This document shows positions 1-8,424 of a stretch of DNA of 64,000 nucleotides, piece by piece. Source of the DNA: an uncultured Oscillospiraceae bacterium. GTDB taxonomy: Bacteria > Bacillota > Clostridia > Oscillospirales > Oscillospiraceae. The position numbers were made by a program, and so were the translations under genes. The notes below the pieces were generated by a model, which had not been told where the DNA came from, made no database searches, and saw nothing but the letters and a program-made list of their open reading frames with translations. The stretch spans positions 62,001 through 126,000 of the forward strand of contig CABSMJ010000002.1 in the NCBI GenBank assembly GCA_902478785.1, read 5' to 3'. Position 1 is the stretch's first letter, and each line of letters begins with the position of its first letter.

Positions 1-3000
1 CTGCTGCGGGAGAACACCCATCTGCTCTCACCCCGGGAGGGGGAGCGGTGCCTGACGCCGGACTTCCGGGTGCTGGACGAGGACGAGGCTCAGCTGCTGC
101 GCCAGCGGGTGCTGGAACGGGTGCTGGAGACGTTTTACGACGATCTCAGCGAGGGCGGGGCCCTGCTGGCGGACACCCTGGGCGCCGGACGGGATGACAG
201 CCGCTTGGTCCAGTTGGTGCTGGACCTCTATGGCAAGCTCCAGAGCCACGCCCGGCCGGAGCGCTGGATGGAGAGTCAGAAGGAGCGCTGGACCGAGCCC
301 GGTAATTGTCTGGATGACACCCCCTATGGCCGGGAGCTGCTCCACAGCGTCCGCTCCAAGGCCGCCTACTGGGCTCGAAGCCTGGCTCTGGCCCGGGCGG
401 ATCTGGCGGGGGATGAGGCCCTGGCCAAAGGCTACGGGGAGAAGTTCGCCGTGGCGGCGGAGGGCTTCCGGGCTCTGGAAGCTGCCGGCGGCTGGGAGGA
501 GGCCCGGCAGGCCGTCCTGGCCGTCACATTCCCCCGGCTGACCACCCCCAAGGGCCGCAAGGACGACCCGGACGTGCTCCGGGCCAAGCAGCTGTGGGAT
601 AACGCCAAGAAGGAGCTGGGGAAGCTGCAGAAGTTCCTGTCCGTCTCCCAGGAGGAGGCCATGGAGGACCTGCAGGCGGTGGCCCCGGCTATGCTGGCGC
701 TGCTGGAGCTCACCGCCGATTTCGGCAGAGCCTATCAGCAGGAGAAGCTCCGGAGGAACGTCACCGACTTTTCCGACCAGGAGCACCTGGCCCTGGAGCT
801 GCTGCTGGACCAGGAGGGCAGCCCCACGGAGCTGGGGGAGCAGGTGGCGCTGCGGTACCGGGAGATTTTGGTGGACGAGTATCAGGACACCAACGAGGTG
901 CAAAACGCAATCTTCCGGGCCGTATCCCGGGAGGGGAAGAACCTCTTCACCGTGGGCGACGTGAAGCAGAGCATCTACCGCTTCCGCTTGGCGGACCCGG
1001 GCATCTTTCTGGATAAGTACCGCCGTTTCCCACCGGCTGAAGAGGCCCGGGAGGGGGAGCCGCGGAAGATCCTGCTCTCCCGGAATTTCCGCTCCCGGTC
1101 CCAGGTGCTGGACGGTGCCAACTTTATTTTCGAAAATATCATGTCCACCCAAATGGGGGAGATGGACTACGGCGAAGAGGAGAAGCTGTACTTTGGTGCC
1201 GAATACTATCTGCCCCGAACGGACTGTGACACAGAGTTCCATTTGCTGGACGTGGCCCAGAGCCGGGGAGGCCAGCGGACAGTCCGCCGGGCCCTGGCGG
1301 AGGCCCGGCTGGTGGCCGGGCGCATCCGCCAGCTGCTGGATGAGGGGTATCCCGTCCAGGACGGCGGAACCCTGCGGCCCTGCCGCCCGGAGGACATCGT
1401 GGTGCTCATGCGATCTCCCGCCTCCAGAGCGCTGGACTTTGCCCAGGCCCTGGAGGAGCAGGGCATCCCCGGCAGCTCCGATGCCTCCGCCGACTTTTTC
1501 ACCGCCACGGAGGTGGCGGTGGTCTACGCCCTGCTGCAGATCATCGACAATCCCCGGCAGGATGTGCCCCTGATCTCCGTGCTGCGCTCGCCCCTCTTCG
1601 GCTTTTCCGCCGACCGGCTGGCCTCCATCCGCGCCGCCGCGCCGTCCGGGGACTTCTATACCGCCCTGAAGGCCGACGGGGGAGAGGACGCCAAGGCCTT
1701 TCTCGCCCAGCTGGAGGAGCTGCGACAGGCGGCCCAGGACATGAGCGTCCACCGGCTGCTGTGGCATCTCTACAACCAGCTCAACGTGCTGGGAGTCTTT
1801 GGCGCCATGGACGGCGGCGGTGAGCGGCGGGAGAATCTCATCGCCCTCTTTGAGCACGCCAGACGCTTTGAATCCTCCGGCTACCGGGGCGTGTTCGCCT
1901 TCGTCACCCAGCTGCGTCGGCTGCTGGAGGCGGGACGGGAGCCGGAGACCGTCACCCACGGCTCCGGAGGCGGCGTGCGCTTGATGAGCATCCACAAGTC
2001 CAAGGGCCTGGAGTTCCCCATCGTCATCCTGGCGGACCTCTCCAAAAAGTTCAGCACTATGGACTTCCAAACGCCGGTGCTGGTGCACCCGGACCTGGGC
2101 CTGGGGCCTGTGCGGGTGGATCTGGACCGCCGGATTCAGTATCCCACCGTGGCCCGAAAGGCCCTGGAGCAGGTGCTGCGGCGGGAGAGCCGGTCTGAGG
2201 AGATGCGGATTCTATACGTGGCCATGACCCGGCCCTGTGAGAAGCTGATTCTGGTGGACGCGGAGTACAACGCCCCGGGCCACCTGAAAAAGCTGCTGCC
2301 CTCTGCCGCCTGTCCCGCCCATCCGGAGGCGGTGAGCGGCTGCGGCTCCATGGGGGACTGGGTGCTGCTGCCGCTGCTGTGCCGGCCGGAGGCCGCGCCG
2401 CTGCGGCAGCTGGCGGAGATGGAGGTGCCCGCCCTCTACACCGGGGATACGGCACCCTGGTCCGTCTTTGTCCACAGCGGGGAGGAGTATGCCCAGCGCC
2501 CTGCCCCGACGGCGCCGGAGGTCCAGGCGGAAGAGCGGGAGGAGCAGACGGTGGACACCACACTGCTGGACTTCACCTACCCCTGGAAAGCGTCGGTGCA
2601 GCTGCCGGCCAAGCTGACCGCCACCCAGCTCAAGGGCCGGGAGGCGGACCAGGAGATCGCCGAGCACGCGGCCCTGCCGCCCCGGATCCGGCCCTTGCGT
2701 CAGCCCCTCTTTTTGCAGGGGACCCTGGGACTGACCCCGGCGGAACGGGGCACCGCCACCCATCTGGTGCTGCAATATCTGGATTTCCACAACCTGGATG
2801 TGTCGGGCCAGATTCAGGACCTGTGCCGGCGCCGGCTGCTGACGGAGGAGCAGGCCCGGGCCGTGGACCCCGGGCAGCTGGCACAGCTGCTGGAATCGCC
2901 CCTGGCCCAGCGCATCCGCCAGGCTGAAAAGGTGCTGCGTGAGTATCGTTTCACCCTTCTGGTGGATGCCCGGCGGTATGAGCCGGCAGCGGCGCCGGAG

Positions 3001-3231
3001 GACAAGGTGCTGCTTCAGGGCGTGGTGGACTGCTGCTTCCAGGATCAGGCGGGGCTCCATGTGGTGGACTTCAAGACCGACCGGGTGGAGGGCGAGGCCC
3101 TGCAGGCCCGGGCCCAGCTCTACCGCCCCCAGCTGACGGCATACAGCGAAGCGCTGACCCGGGTGCTGGGGGAGACGGTGACGGAGCGGGTGCTCTACTT
3201 CCTCCACACGGGGCAGACGGTGGAGCTGTGA
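1..3231 (+). CDS. addA: ATP-dependent helicase/nuclease subunit A (AddA), 5' end outside the window
   Basis: AddA is one subunit of the AddAB (RexAB) helicase-nuclease, which resects double-strand DNA ends for RecA-dependent repair. The reading frame is open from base 1, so the N-terminus and the Walker A motif lie upstream; 1,076 codons are visible of a protein usually near 1,200 residues. UvrD-type superfamily 1 motifs follow in order: DEYQDTNEVQ (near base 874), GDVKQSIYRFR (near 955), SRNFRSRSQVL (near 1080), MSIHKSKGLEFP (near 1985) and LYVAMTRP (near 2213). The C-terminal RecB-type nuclease centre is present as GVVDCCF followed by VVDFKTD (near 3061) and a Gln-Tyr-type QLTAYSEAL element. 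No frameshift is seen. The partner addB would be expected just upstream. The family call is secure. Confidence 0.97.
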   Translation: MLRENTHLLSPREGERCLTPDFRVLDEDEAQLLRQRVLERVLETFYDDLSEGGALLADTLGAGRDDSRLVQLVLDLYGKLQSHARPERWMESQKERWTEPGNCLDDTPYGRELLHSVRSKAAYWARSLALARADLAGDEALAKGYGEKFAVAAEGFRALEAAGGWEEARQAVLAVTFPRLTTPKGRKDDPDVLRAKQLWDNAKKELGKLQKFLSVSQEEAMEDLQAVAPAMLALLELTADFGRAYQQEKLRRNVTDFSDQEHLALELLLDQEGSPTELGEQVALRYREILVDEYQDTNEVQNAIFRAVSREGKNLFTVGDVKQSIYRFRLADPGIFLDKYRRFPPAEEAREGEPRKILLSRNFRSRSQVLDGANFIFENIMSTQMGEMDYGEEEKLYFGAEYYLPRTDCDTEFHLLDVAQSRGGQRTVRRALAEARLVAGRIRQLLDEGYPVQDGGTLRPCRPEDIVVLMRSPASRALDFAQALEEQGIPGSSDASADFFTATEVAVVYALLQIIDNPRQDVPLISVLRSPLFGFSADRLASIRAAAPSGDFYTALKADGGEDAKAFLAQLEELRQAAQDMSVHRLLWHLYNQLNVLGVFGAMDGGGERRENLIALFEHARRFESSGYRGVFAFVTQLRRLLEAGREPETVTHGSGGGVRLMSIHKSKGLEFPIVILADLSKKFSTMDFQTPVLVHPDLGLGPVRVDLDRRIQYPTVARKALEQVLRRESRSEEMRILYVAMTRPCEKLILVDAEYNAPGHLKKLLPSAACPAHPEAVSGCGSMGDWVLLPLLCRPEAAPLRQLAEMEVPALYTGDTAPWSVFVHSGEEYAQRPAPTAPEVQAEEREEQTVDTTLLDFTYPWKASVQLPAKLTATQLKGREADQEIAEHAALPPRIRPLRQPLFLQGTLGLTPAERGTATHLVLQYLDFHNLDVSGQIQDLCRRRLLTEEQARAVDPGQLAQLLESPLAQRIRQAEKVLREYRFTLLVDARRYEPAAAPEDKVLLQGVVDCCFQDQAGLHVVDFKTDRVEGEALQARAQLYRPQLTAYSEALTRVLGETVTERVLYFLHTGQTVEL

Positions 3232-3268
3232 GCCCGGAAAAACCGGGAGAGAAAAAGCGAAAAAGGGC

Positions 3269-3297
3269 TTGCAATCTGAAAAAATGTATGATATACT
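3269..3297 (+). promoter_or_regulatory. sigma-A promoter for rpmE
   Basis: A -35 TTGCAA (3269-3274) and -10 TATACT (3292-3297) are separated by 17 nt, with a TG-n extension before the -10. The predicted transcript would start near 3304, about 45 nt before rpmE. It lies just after the addA stop codon. Confidence 0.7.
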
Positions 3298-3348
3298 AAT
3301 CTCCGCCTTGCGAAAGGACTCTGGCTAAGAAAGAGGTGAACGAGAGCA

Positions 3349-3552
3349 ATGAAGGAAGGAATCCATCCCAATTATCAGCAGACTACTATCAAATGCGCCT
3401 GCGGTAATGTGATTGAGACAGGTTCTACCAAGAAGGATATCAAGGTGGAAGTCTGCTCGAAGTGTCACCCCTTCTTCACCGGCAAGCAGAAGCTGGTGGA
3501 CACCGGCGGCCGCGTCGCCAAGTTCAACAAGAAGTTTGGCCTGGACAAGTAA
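3349..3552 (+). CDS. rpmE: 50S ribosomal protein L31, zinc-binding form
   Basis: L31 is a small protein of the large ribosomal subunit that contributes to the inter-subunit bridge. The 67-residue product has the usual family length. It carries the zinc ribbon cysteines Cys16, Cys18, Cys36 and Cys39, so it is the zinc-dependent (C+) paralogue and not the zinc-starvation form. An AAGAAAGAGGTG-type ribosome-binding site precedes the ATG. The gene is monocistronic, with its own promoter upstream and a strong terminator immediately downstream. Confidence 0.97.
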   Translation: MKEGIHPNYQQTTIKCACGNVIETGSTKKDIKVEVCSKCHPFFTGKQKLVDTGGRVAKFNKKFGLDK

Positions 3553-3562
3553 GACACTTCAC

Positions 3563-3600
3563 AAAACCCGTATCCGCATAGGATACGGGTTTTTCTTTTT
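3563..3600 (+). terminator. intrinsic terminator after rpmE
   Basis: A perfect 13-bp stem (3563-3575 with 3581-3593) closes a 5-nt loop and runs into a T-rich tail through 3600. It sits 11 nt after the rpmE stop. Confidence 0.9.
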
Positions 3601-3694
3601 TTCGGCGAAATCGCCTTCCGGCTATTCCCTCCGGCGGCGTTTTCGCATATAATACAAAGATACGCATCGCATCAGACAGGAGGTAACCCATCCC

Positions 3695-4198
3695 ATGACC
3701 AAAATCGACCTGCGCTCCTTTTCCCCTGAGGTGTTCCGGGTATTCAGCCAGCAGCCGCCCCTTCTGACGGCGGGCGACCGGCGGGAGCTCAACACCATGA
3801 CCATCGGCTGGTGCCAGCTGGGAGATGTGTGGCATCTGCCCACCTGCACCGTGTTCGTCCGGCCGGAGCGCTACACCTATTCCTTCATGGAGTCCCACGA
3901 CTATTTCACCGTCTCCATCTTCGACCCCTCCTGGAAGGCCATGATCAACGACTGCGGCCGGCGCAGTGGACGGGATGTGGACAAGGTGAAGGCCCACAAT
4001 CTGACTGTGTGCTACGGTGAGGGAGACGCGCCCTACTTTGCCCAGGCGGAGTGGGTGCTGGTGTGCAGGAAGCTGTATTTTGCCGATCTGAATCCCTCGC
4101 GGATGCTGGACGAGCGCCTGAAGGGCTTTTATCAGACCGACGGACTGCACCGGGTCTATGTGGGCGAGGTGCGGGAGCTGTATCAAAAGGATAACTGA
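3695..4198 (+). CDS. flavin reductase-like protein (FMN-binding split barrel)
   Basis: This 167-residue protein looks like the flavin reductase family that binds FMN in a split barrel. It opens with a short helix, then a segment around residues 25-40 (TAGDRRELNTMTIGW) that matches the family's flavin-phosphate loop pattern, and has FTVSIFD and a central CGRRSGRD motif. The partner and substrate cannot be read from the sequence. It heads a tight co-directional cluster with hflX 9 nt downstream. A TATAAT at 3648-3653 is a plausible -10 without a good -35. The ATG follows an AGGAGG site. The family call is good and the function is open. Confidence 0.8.
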   Translation: MTKIDLRSFSPEVFRVFSQQPPLLTAGDRRELNTMTIGWCQLGDVWHLPTCTVFVRPERYTYSFMESHDYFTVSIFDPSWKAMINDCGRRSGRDVDKVKAHNLTVCYGEGDAPYFAQAEWVLVCRKLYFADLNPSRMLDERLKGFYQTDGLHRVYVGEVRELYQKDN

Positions 4199-4207
4199 GA
4201 GGTATTC

Positions 4208-5482
4208 ATGACACAAACGACAGAAGAAGTGAGAGACCGGGTGGTCCTGGTGGGCCTGAGCTCCCCGGTACTGGGCAAGGCGGAGAGCTCCGACGAGACC
4301 AGTATGGAGGAGCTGGAGGCCCTGGTGGAGACCGCCGGCGCTGAGACCGTGGGCGTGGTGCTGCAAAACCGCGACAAGCCGGATCCCCGCACCTTCATTG
4401 GTGTGGGCAAGGCGGCAGAGGTGCAGCTGTTCGTGGAGAACACCCAGGCCACCATGGTCATCTTTGACAATGACCTGAGCCCCTCCCAGATGCGGGTCCT
4501 GACAGAGCTGCTGGGAGTTCAGGTGCTGGACCGGTGCGGCCTGATCCTGGACATCTTCGCCCAGCGGGCCCGGACCAAGGAGGGCCGGCTTCAGGTGGAG
4601 CTGGCCCAGTATCAGTATCTGCTGCCCCGGCTGGTGGGTATGTGGACCCACCTGGAGCGGCAGGCAGGCACCAGCGGCAAGGGCCCCATCGGGTCCAAGG
4701 GCCCCGGTGAGACCCAGCTGGAGACCGACCGGCGGCACATTCACCGGAAGATCGACAAGCTCAAGGAGAGCCTGGAGGAGGTGCGCCGGGTCCGAAGCAC
4801 CCAGCGCCAGCGCCGCCGGAAAAACGAGATTCCAGTGGTGGCCATCGTGGGCTATACCAACGCGGGAAAGTCCACGCTGCTCAACCAGCTCACCGGCGCG
4901 GCCATCCCGGCCAACAACCGCCTGTTCGACACCCTGGACACCACCAGCCGCCTGCTGACGGTCAGCGACACCCTGGATGTGGTGATCTCCGACACCGTGG
5001 GCTTCATCCGCAAGCTGCCCCACCAGCTGGTGGAGGCCTTCAAGGCCACGCTGGAGGAGCTGGAGTACGCGGATCTGCTGCTCCACGTCATCGACGTGTC
5101 CAACCCCGAGTGGCAGCAGCAGGCTCAGGTGGTGGAGCATCTGATCCATGAGCTGGGAGCGGACCAGATGCCCCGGATCGACGTGTTCAACAAGTCGGAC
5201 CTGGTGGGTGTGGGGGAGATCATGCCCCATGGAGAGAACATCGTGTCCATCTCCGCCCGCACGGGCGAGGGCGTGGACAAGCTGCTGGAGTTGATTGCCA
5301 AGCGCCTGGACAAGGGGTCCCGGCGGGTGGTGCTGCACCTGCCCTATGACAAGGGCGGATTGCTGGACGCATTGTATCGGGAGGCCAAGGTGGAGTCCGT
5401 AGAGTATAAGGACACCATTGAGGTGACCGCTGTTTGTACGCCCCGTCTGCTGGGGCAGCTGGAGCCCTATCTCCAGCGCTGA
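4208..5482 (+). CDS. hflX: ribosome-associated GTPase HflX
   Basis: HflX is a translational GTPase that splits stalled or hibernating 70S ribosomes, mainly after heat or antibiotic stress. The 424-residue product has the HflX N-terminal domain, the family hallmark GPGETQLETDRR (about residues 164-175), a coiled linker, then the GTPase domain: G1 GYTNAGKST near residue 214, G3 DTVGF near 260 and G4 NKSD near 330. The C-terminal small domain is complete. The start ATG has a GAGAGG site 5 nt upstream and lies 9 nt after the flavin reductase-like gene, so the two are probably co-transcribed. Confidence 0.95.
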   Translation: MTQTTEEVRDRVVLVGLSSPVLGKAESSDETSMEELEALVETAGAETVGVVLQNRDKPDPRTFIGVGKAAEVQLFVENTQATMVIFDNDLSPSQMRVLTELLGVQVLDRCGLILDIFAQRARTKEGRLQVELAQYQYLLPRLVGMWTHLERQAGTSGKGPIGSKGPGETQLETDRRHIHRKIDKLKESLEEVRRVRSTQRQRRRKNEIPVVAIVGYTNAGKSTLLNQLTGAAIPANNRLFDTLDTTSRLLTVSDTLDVVISDTVGFIRKLPHQLVEAFKATLEELEYADLLLHVIDVSNPEWQQQAQVVEHLIHELGADQMPRIDVFNKSDLVGVGEIMPHGENIVSISARTGEGVDKLLELIAKRLDKGSRRVVLHLPYDKGGLLDALYREAKVESVEYKDTIEVTAVCTPRLLGQLEPYLQR

Positions 5483-5521
5483 GCCGCGCCCCGCAGGGGA
5501 CGCAGAAGGAGGGAGAGCACG

Positions 5522-6061
5522 ATGATTTTGGAGACAGAGCGCCTGTTGCTCCGGCCCTTCTATGAGTCGGATGCGGAGGATGTGTTTGCCTATGCCCAGG
5601 ACCCCCGGGTGGGACCGGTGGCAGGCTGGCCGGCCCACAAGAGCATGGAGGACAGCCGCCAGGCCATCCGGACGGTATTTGCCGGCCCCCGGGTCTTTGC
5701 CATGACAAAAAAGGACACGGGAAGGGTCATCGGCTCCATCGGCCTGGTGGACCGGCACTTTGGGGACCCACCTCTTCCGGACAACGAGTTGGGCTATGCC
5801 CTGGGGGCGGACTACTGGGGCCAGGGGCTGACCACCGAGGCGGCCCGGACGGTGATCGCCTACTGCTTCACCCAGCTGGGGCTCCAAACCCTCTGGTGTG
5901 GCTACTATGAGGGAAATGACCGCTCCCGCCGGGTGATGGAGAAGTGCGGCTTTACCTACCGCTTCTCCCGCTGGGAGGACGTGGAGCTGATGCATGAGCG
6001 GCGCAAGAGCCACTACTATGCCCTGACCAAGAGTCAGTGGGAGGCCGGAAAGCCGGAGTGA
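5522..6061 (+). CDS. GNAT family N-acetyltransferase (RimJ/RimL type)
   Basis: The 179-residue protein belongs to the GNAT acetyl-CoA-dependent acyltransferases. It starts with LETERLLLRPF, the typical opening of the RimJ/RimL-like branch, and has the beta-4/alpha-3 acetyl-CoA region ELGYALGADYWGQGLTTEA. No substrate-specific residues can be assigned, so a ribosomal protein, antibiotic or small-molecule target is equally possible. It sits 39 nt after hflX with a GGAGGGAG site before the ATG, within the same apparent operon. Confidence 0.88.
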   Translation: MILETERLLLRPFYESDAEDVFAYAQDPRVGPVAGWPAHKSMEDSRQAIRTVFAGPRVFAMTKKDTGRVIGSIGLVDRHFGDPPLPDNELGYALGADYWGQGLTTEAARTVIAYCFTQLGLQTLWCGYYEGNDRSRRVMEKCGFTYRFSRWEDVELMHERRKSHYYALTKSQWEAGKPE

Positions 6062-6080
6062 GAGAAAGAGAGGGGAAGGC

Positions 6081-6719
6081 ATGGAGGAGTACCTGGTGCC
6101 CGCAGAGGAGGCCGAAAGTGAGTTTACGGAAAAGCGCTCCCGCTTCATCGGCCACGTCTGGCGGGTGGAGACCGAGGAGGAGGCCCGGGCGTGTATCGAG
6201 GGGACCCGGAAGCGGTATCACGACGCCCGGCACAACTGCTGGTGCTATCTGATCCGGGAGGGCGGTACGGTCCGCTACTCCGATGACGGCGAGCCCCAGG
6301 GCACCGCAGGCCAGCCCATGCTCAACGTGTTCCAGCGGGAGGGCGTGTCCAATGTCTGCTGTGTGGTGACCCGGTATTTCGGCGGCATCCTGCTGGGAGC
6401 CGGCGGACTGACCCGGGCCTATACCCGGGGAGCCAAGGACGCCCTGGACGCCGCCGGGGTCAGCCGGATGCGCCTCTGGAGCCGGTGGCGGGTGCCCTGT
6501 ACCTATCCGCTCTTTGAGCGGGTGAAGCTGGACATCGCCTCTGCGGGGGGGCTTGTGGAGGAGACCGAGTACGGCGCGGATATCACGTTGACGGCGGCTT
6601 TTCCCGCCGGCAGGGAGGATGCCTTCCTGGACCGGCTCCGGGAGCTGTCTGCCGGCTCCCTGACGGCGGAGAAGCTGGGCGAGGTCTTTCGTCCCGGCCC
6701 TCGGGAAGAGGCGCGCTGA
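6081..6719 (+). CDS. YigZ/IMPACT family protein
   Basis: This 212-residue protein matches the YigZ (UPF0029/IMPACT) family, related in fold to ribosomal S5 domain 2-like proteins. Its role in bacteria is not firmly known; the eukaryotic IMPACT homologue acts in translational control. The diagnostic stretches are GEPQGTAGQPMLN near residue 75 and RYFGGILLGAGGLTRAY near 100, followed by a smaller C-terminal alpha-beta domain (about 135-205). It is the last gene of the run that starts with the flavin reductase-like gene, 19 nt after the GNAT gene, and is followed at once by a terminator. Confidence 0.9.
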   Translation: MEEYLVPAEEAESEFTEKRSRFIGHVWRVETEEEARACIEGTRKRYHDARHNCWCYLIREGGTVRYSDDGEPQGTAGQPMLNVFQREGVSNVCCVVTRYFGGILLGAGGLTRAYTRGAKDALDAAGVSRMRLWSRWRVPCTYPLFERVKLDIASAGGLVEETEYGADITLTAAFPAGREDAFLDRLRELSAGSLTAEKLGEVFRPGPREEAR

Positions 6720-6725
6720 AAAGAG

Positions 6726-6755
6726 AAAACGGACGCCGAAAGGCGTCCGTTTTTT
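6726..6755 (+). terminator. intrinsic terminator ending the hflX operon
   Basis: A 12-bp perfect stem (6726-6737 with 6742-6753) with a GAAA tetraloop runs into six T residues. It lies directly after the YigZ-family stop codon. Confidence 0.92.
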
Positions 6756-6789
6756 ACGGCCCGAAACGGGGAAAGTCCCTGCTGCCGGC

Positions 6790-6818
6790 TAGGCAAACGG
6801 TACCAGCTCTGGTATAAT
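6790..6818 (+). promoter_or_regulatory. extended -10 promoter for dgoD
   Basis: A consensus TATAAT at 6813-6818 is preceded by TGG, forming an extended -10. A weak -35 TAGGCA lies at 6790-6795, giving a 17-nt spacer. Transcription would start about 45 nt before dgoD. Confidence 0.65.
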
Positions 6819-6867
6819 GGGCCAAACCGCTGCCGGAGCTCCGGCCCAAGGGAAAGGAGACTGTGCC

Positions 6868-8016
6868 ATGAAGATCACCGGAATGCATCTATATACCGTG
6901 CCGCCCAGATGGCTGTTTCTGGAGGTGGAGACTGACGCGGGCATCACCGGCTGGGGAGAGCCTGTGATAGAGGGCCGGGCCAGCGTGGTCAAGACTGCCG
7001 TGGAGGACTTCTCCTCCTATCTCATTGGAAAGGACCCCAGAACCATCGAGGACCACTGGCAGGTGATGTACCGCACCGGCTTCTATCGGGGCGGCCCCGA
7101 GGTGATGAGTGCCATTGCCGGCATCGATCAGGCTCTGTGGGATATCAAGGGCAAGTACTATAACGCCCCCATTTATGAACTGCTGGGCGGCCGGTGCCGG
7201 GATAAACTGAAGGTGTACAGCTGGATCGGCGGAGACCGGCCGGCGGACGTGCGAAAGGGAGCGGAGGAGCTCTATGCCTCCGGCTGCACCGCCGTGAAGA
7301 TGAACGCCACCGAGGAGATGCACTATATCGACTCCTTTCAGAAGGTCCGCCAGGTCTGCGAGCGGGTGGCCTCCATTCGAGAGGCTCTGGGGGACCGGAT
7401 GGACATCGGAGTGGACTTTCACGGCCGGGTCCACAAGAGCATGGCCAAGGTGCTGGCCAAGGAGCTGGAGCCCTATCACTTGATGTTCATTGAGGAGCCG
7501 GTGCTGCCTCAGAACAACGAGGCCCTTCGGGAGATCGCCCGGTATACCTCCACGCCCATCGCCACCGGTGAGCGGATGTTCAGCAGATGGGAGTTCAAGG
7601 ATCTGCTGATGGACGGCTATGTGGACATCATCCAGCCGGACCTGTCCCATGCCGGAGGCATCAGCGAGTGCAAAAAGATCGCGGCCATGGCGGAGGCATT
7701 TGATGTGGCTGTGGCGCCCCACTGTCCCTTGGGCCCTATTGCACTGGCCGCCTGTGTCCAGCTGGACAGCTGCACACCCAACGCCTTCATCCAGGAGCAG
7801 AGCCTGGGCATTCATTATAATAAAGGGGGCGACCTGCTGGATTATCTGGTGGACCCCGGTGTGTTTCGCTTCCAGGACGGCTATATCCAGATCCCCCAGG
7901 GGCCGGGATTGGGCATCCAGGTGGACCGGGAAAAGGTCCTGGCTGCAGCCAAGATCGGTCACAACTGGAAAAACCCCATCTGGCGCAACTACGACGGCAC
8001 TGTGGCGGAGTGGTAA
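6868..8016 (+). CDS. dgoD: D-galactonate dehydratase
   Basis: DgoD removes water from D-galactonate to give 2-keto-3-deoxygalactonate, the first step of the De Ley-Doudoroff route. The ATG at 6868 follows a GGAAAGGAGA site and gives 382 residues, the length I recall for the E. coli enzyme; an in-frame upstream start at 6817 lacks a ribosome site. Enolase-superfamily residues are in place: VDFHGRV (Asp and His near 183), FIEEPV (Glu near 209), TGERMFSR (Glu near 235) and APHCPLGPIAL (His near 285). QALWDIKG and the C-terminal NPIWR also fit DgoD. No kinase, aldolase, transporter or regulator for galactonate is adjacent. A related MR-subgroup dehydratase is the main alternative. Confidence 0.92.
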   Translation: MKITGMHLYTVPPRWLFLEVETDAGITGWGEPVIEGRASVVKTAVEDFSSYLIGKDPRTIEDHWQVMYRTGFYRGGPEVMSAIAGIDQALWDIKGKYYNAPIYELLGGRCRDKLKVYSWIGGDRPADVRKGAEELYASGCTAVKMNATEEMHYIDSFQKVRQVCERVASIREALGDRMDIGVDFHGRVHKSMAKVLAKELEPYHLMFIEEPVLPQNNEALREIARYTSTPIATGERMFSRWEFKDLLMDGYVDIIQPDLSHAGGISECKKIAAMAEAFDVAVAPHCPLGPIALAACVQLDSCTPNAFIQEQSLGIHYNKGGDLLDYLVDPGVFRFQDGYIQIPQGPGLGIQVDREKVLAAAKIGHNWKNPIWRNYDGTVAEW

Positions 8017-8086
8017 AAACAGAAGGGATAAGGCGAAAGGCCCGGACGGGAATGGGAAACGCAGATTCAGCGGGCAGAAGCAAAAA

Positions 8087-8122
8087 GGGAAAGCGCCTGC
8101 GTGAGGCAGGCACTTTCCCTCT
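8087..8122 (+). terminator. terminator after dgoD
   Basis: A stem of 7 and 6 bp separated by one mismatch (8087-8100 with 8106-8119) has a 5-nt loop and a short T/C-rich tail. It lies 70 nt downstream of dgoD. Confidence 0.7.
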
Positions 8123-8142
8123 TATCAAGTACAGAAAAAACA

Positions 8143-8180
8143 AAAAACCCATCGACTTCAAATGAAATCGATGGGTTTTT
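8143..8180 (-). terminator. intrinsic terminator of the tRNA-Arg gene
   Basis: A 13-bp perfect stem (8143-8155 with 8168-8180) closes a 12-nt loop. On the minus strand it is followed by a long T-rich run. It starts immediately after the encoded CCA end of the tRNA, so it ends the tRNA transcript; the A/T-flanked stem may also act on the plus strand. Confidence 0.85.
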
Positions 8181-8256
8181 GGTACGCCGTGAGGGATTCG
8201 AACCCCCGGCCTTCTGGTCCGTAGCCAGACGCTCTATCCAGCTGAGCTAACGGCGC
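8180..8256 (-). tRNA. tRNA-Arg (anticodon ACG)
   Basis: Read on the minus strand, the gene folds as a standard cloverleaf. The acceptor arm is GCGCCGT with ACGGCGT, and the D arm is GCTCAGCTGGATAGAGC. The anticodon stem TCTGG/CCAGA closes the loop CTACGGA with ACG at positions 34-36. The T arm contains GGTTCGAATCC, the discriminator is A, and CCA is encoded. The ACG anticodon is normally deaminated to ICG and reads CGU, CGC and CGA. It is the only tRNA in the window, placed antisense between dgoD and the DivIVA-like gene. Confidence 0.97.
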
Positions 8257-8286
8257 GTACCGCTGTGTCTCACAGACAGCTTAGTT

Positions 8287-8315
8287 ATAATACCACACAA
8301 AAATCGGAAATGCAA
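8287..8315 (-). promoter_or_regulatory. promoter for tRNA-Arg
   Basis: On the minus strand, TTGCAT (8310-8315) and TATTAT (8287-8292) are 17 nt apart, with TGG before the -10. The start point would fall about 20 nt before the mature tRNA 5' end. Confidence 0.7.
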
Positions 8316-8362
8316 GAGGTTTTTGAAAAAAATTTGGTTTTTTTTCAAAGTCCGCCAAATAC

Positions 8363-8391
8363 TTGTAAAGCAAACCGGTCTATGATAAAAT
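8363..8391 (+). promoter_or_regulatory. promoter for the DivIVA-like gene
   Basis: TTGTAA (8363-8368) and TAAAAT (8386-8391) are separated by 17 nt in an A/T-rich stretch, about 30 nt before the coding start. Confidence 0.6.
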
Positions 8392-8424
8392 GCGATTAAG
8401 AAATCCTTGGAAAGTGGTGGAGTA

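Noticed and set aside
8180..8256. tRNA-Arg as a site-specific integration (att) site for an island that includes dgoD.
   Set aside because: No integrase, no partial 3' tRNA copy and no direct repeat pair were seen within the window.
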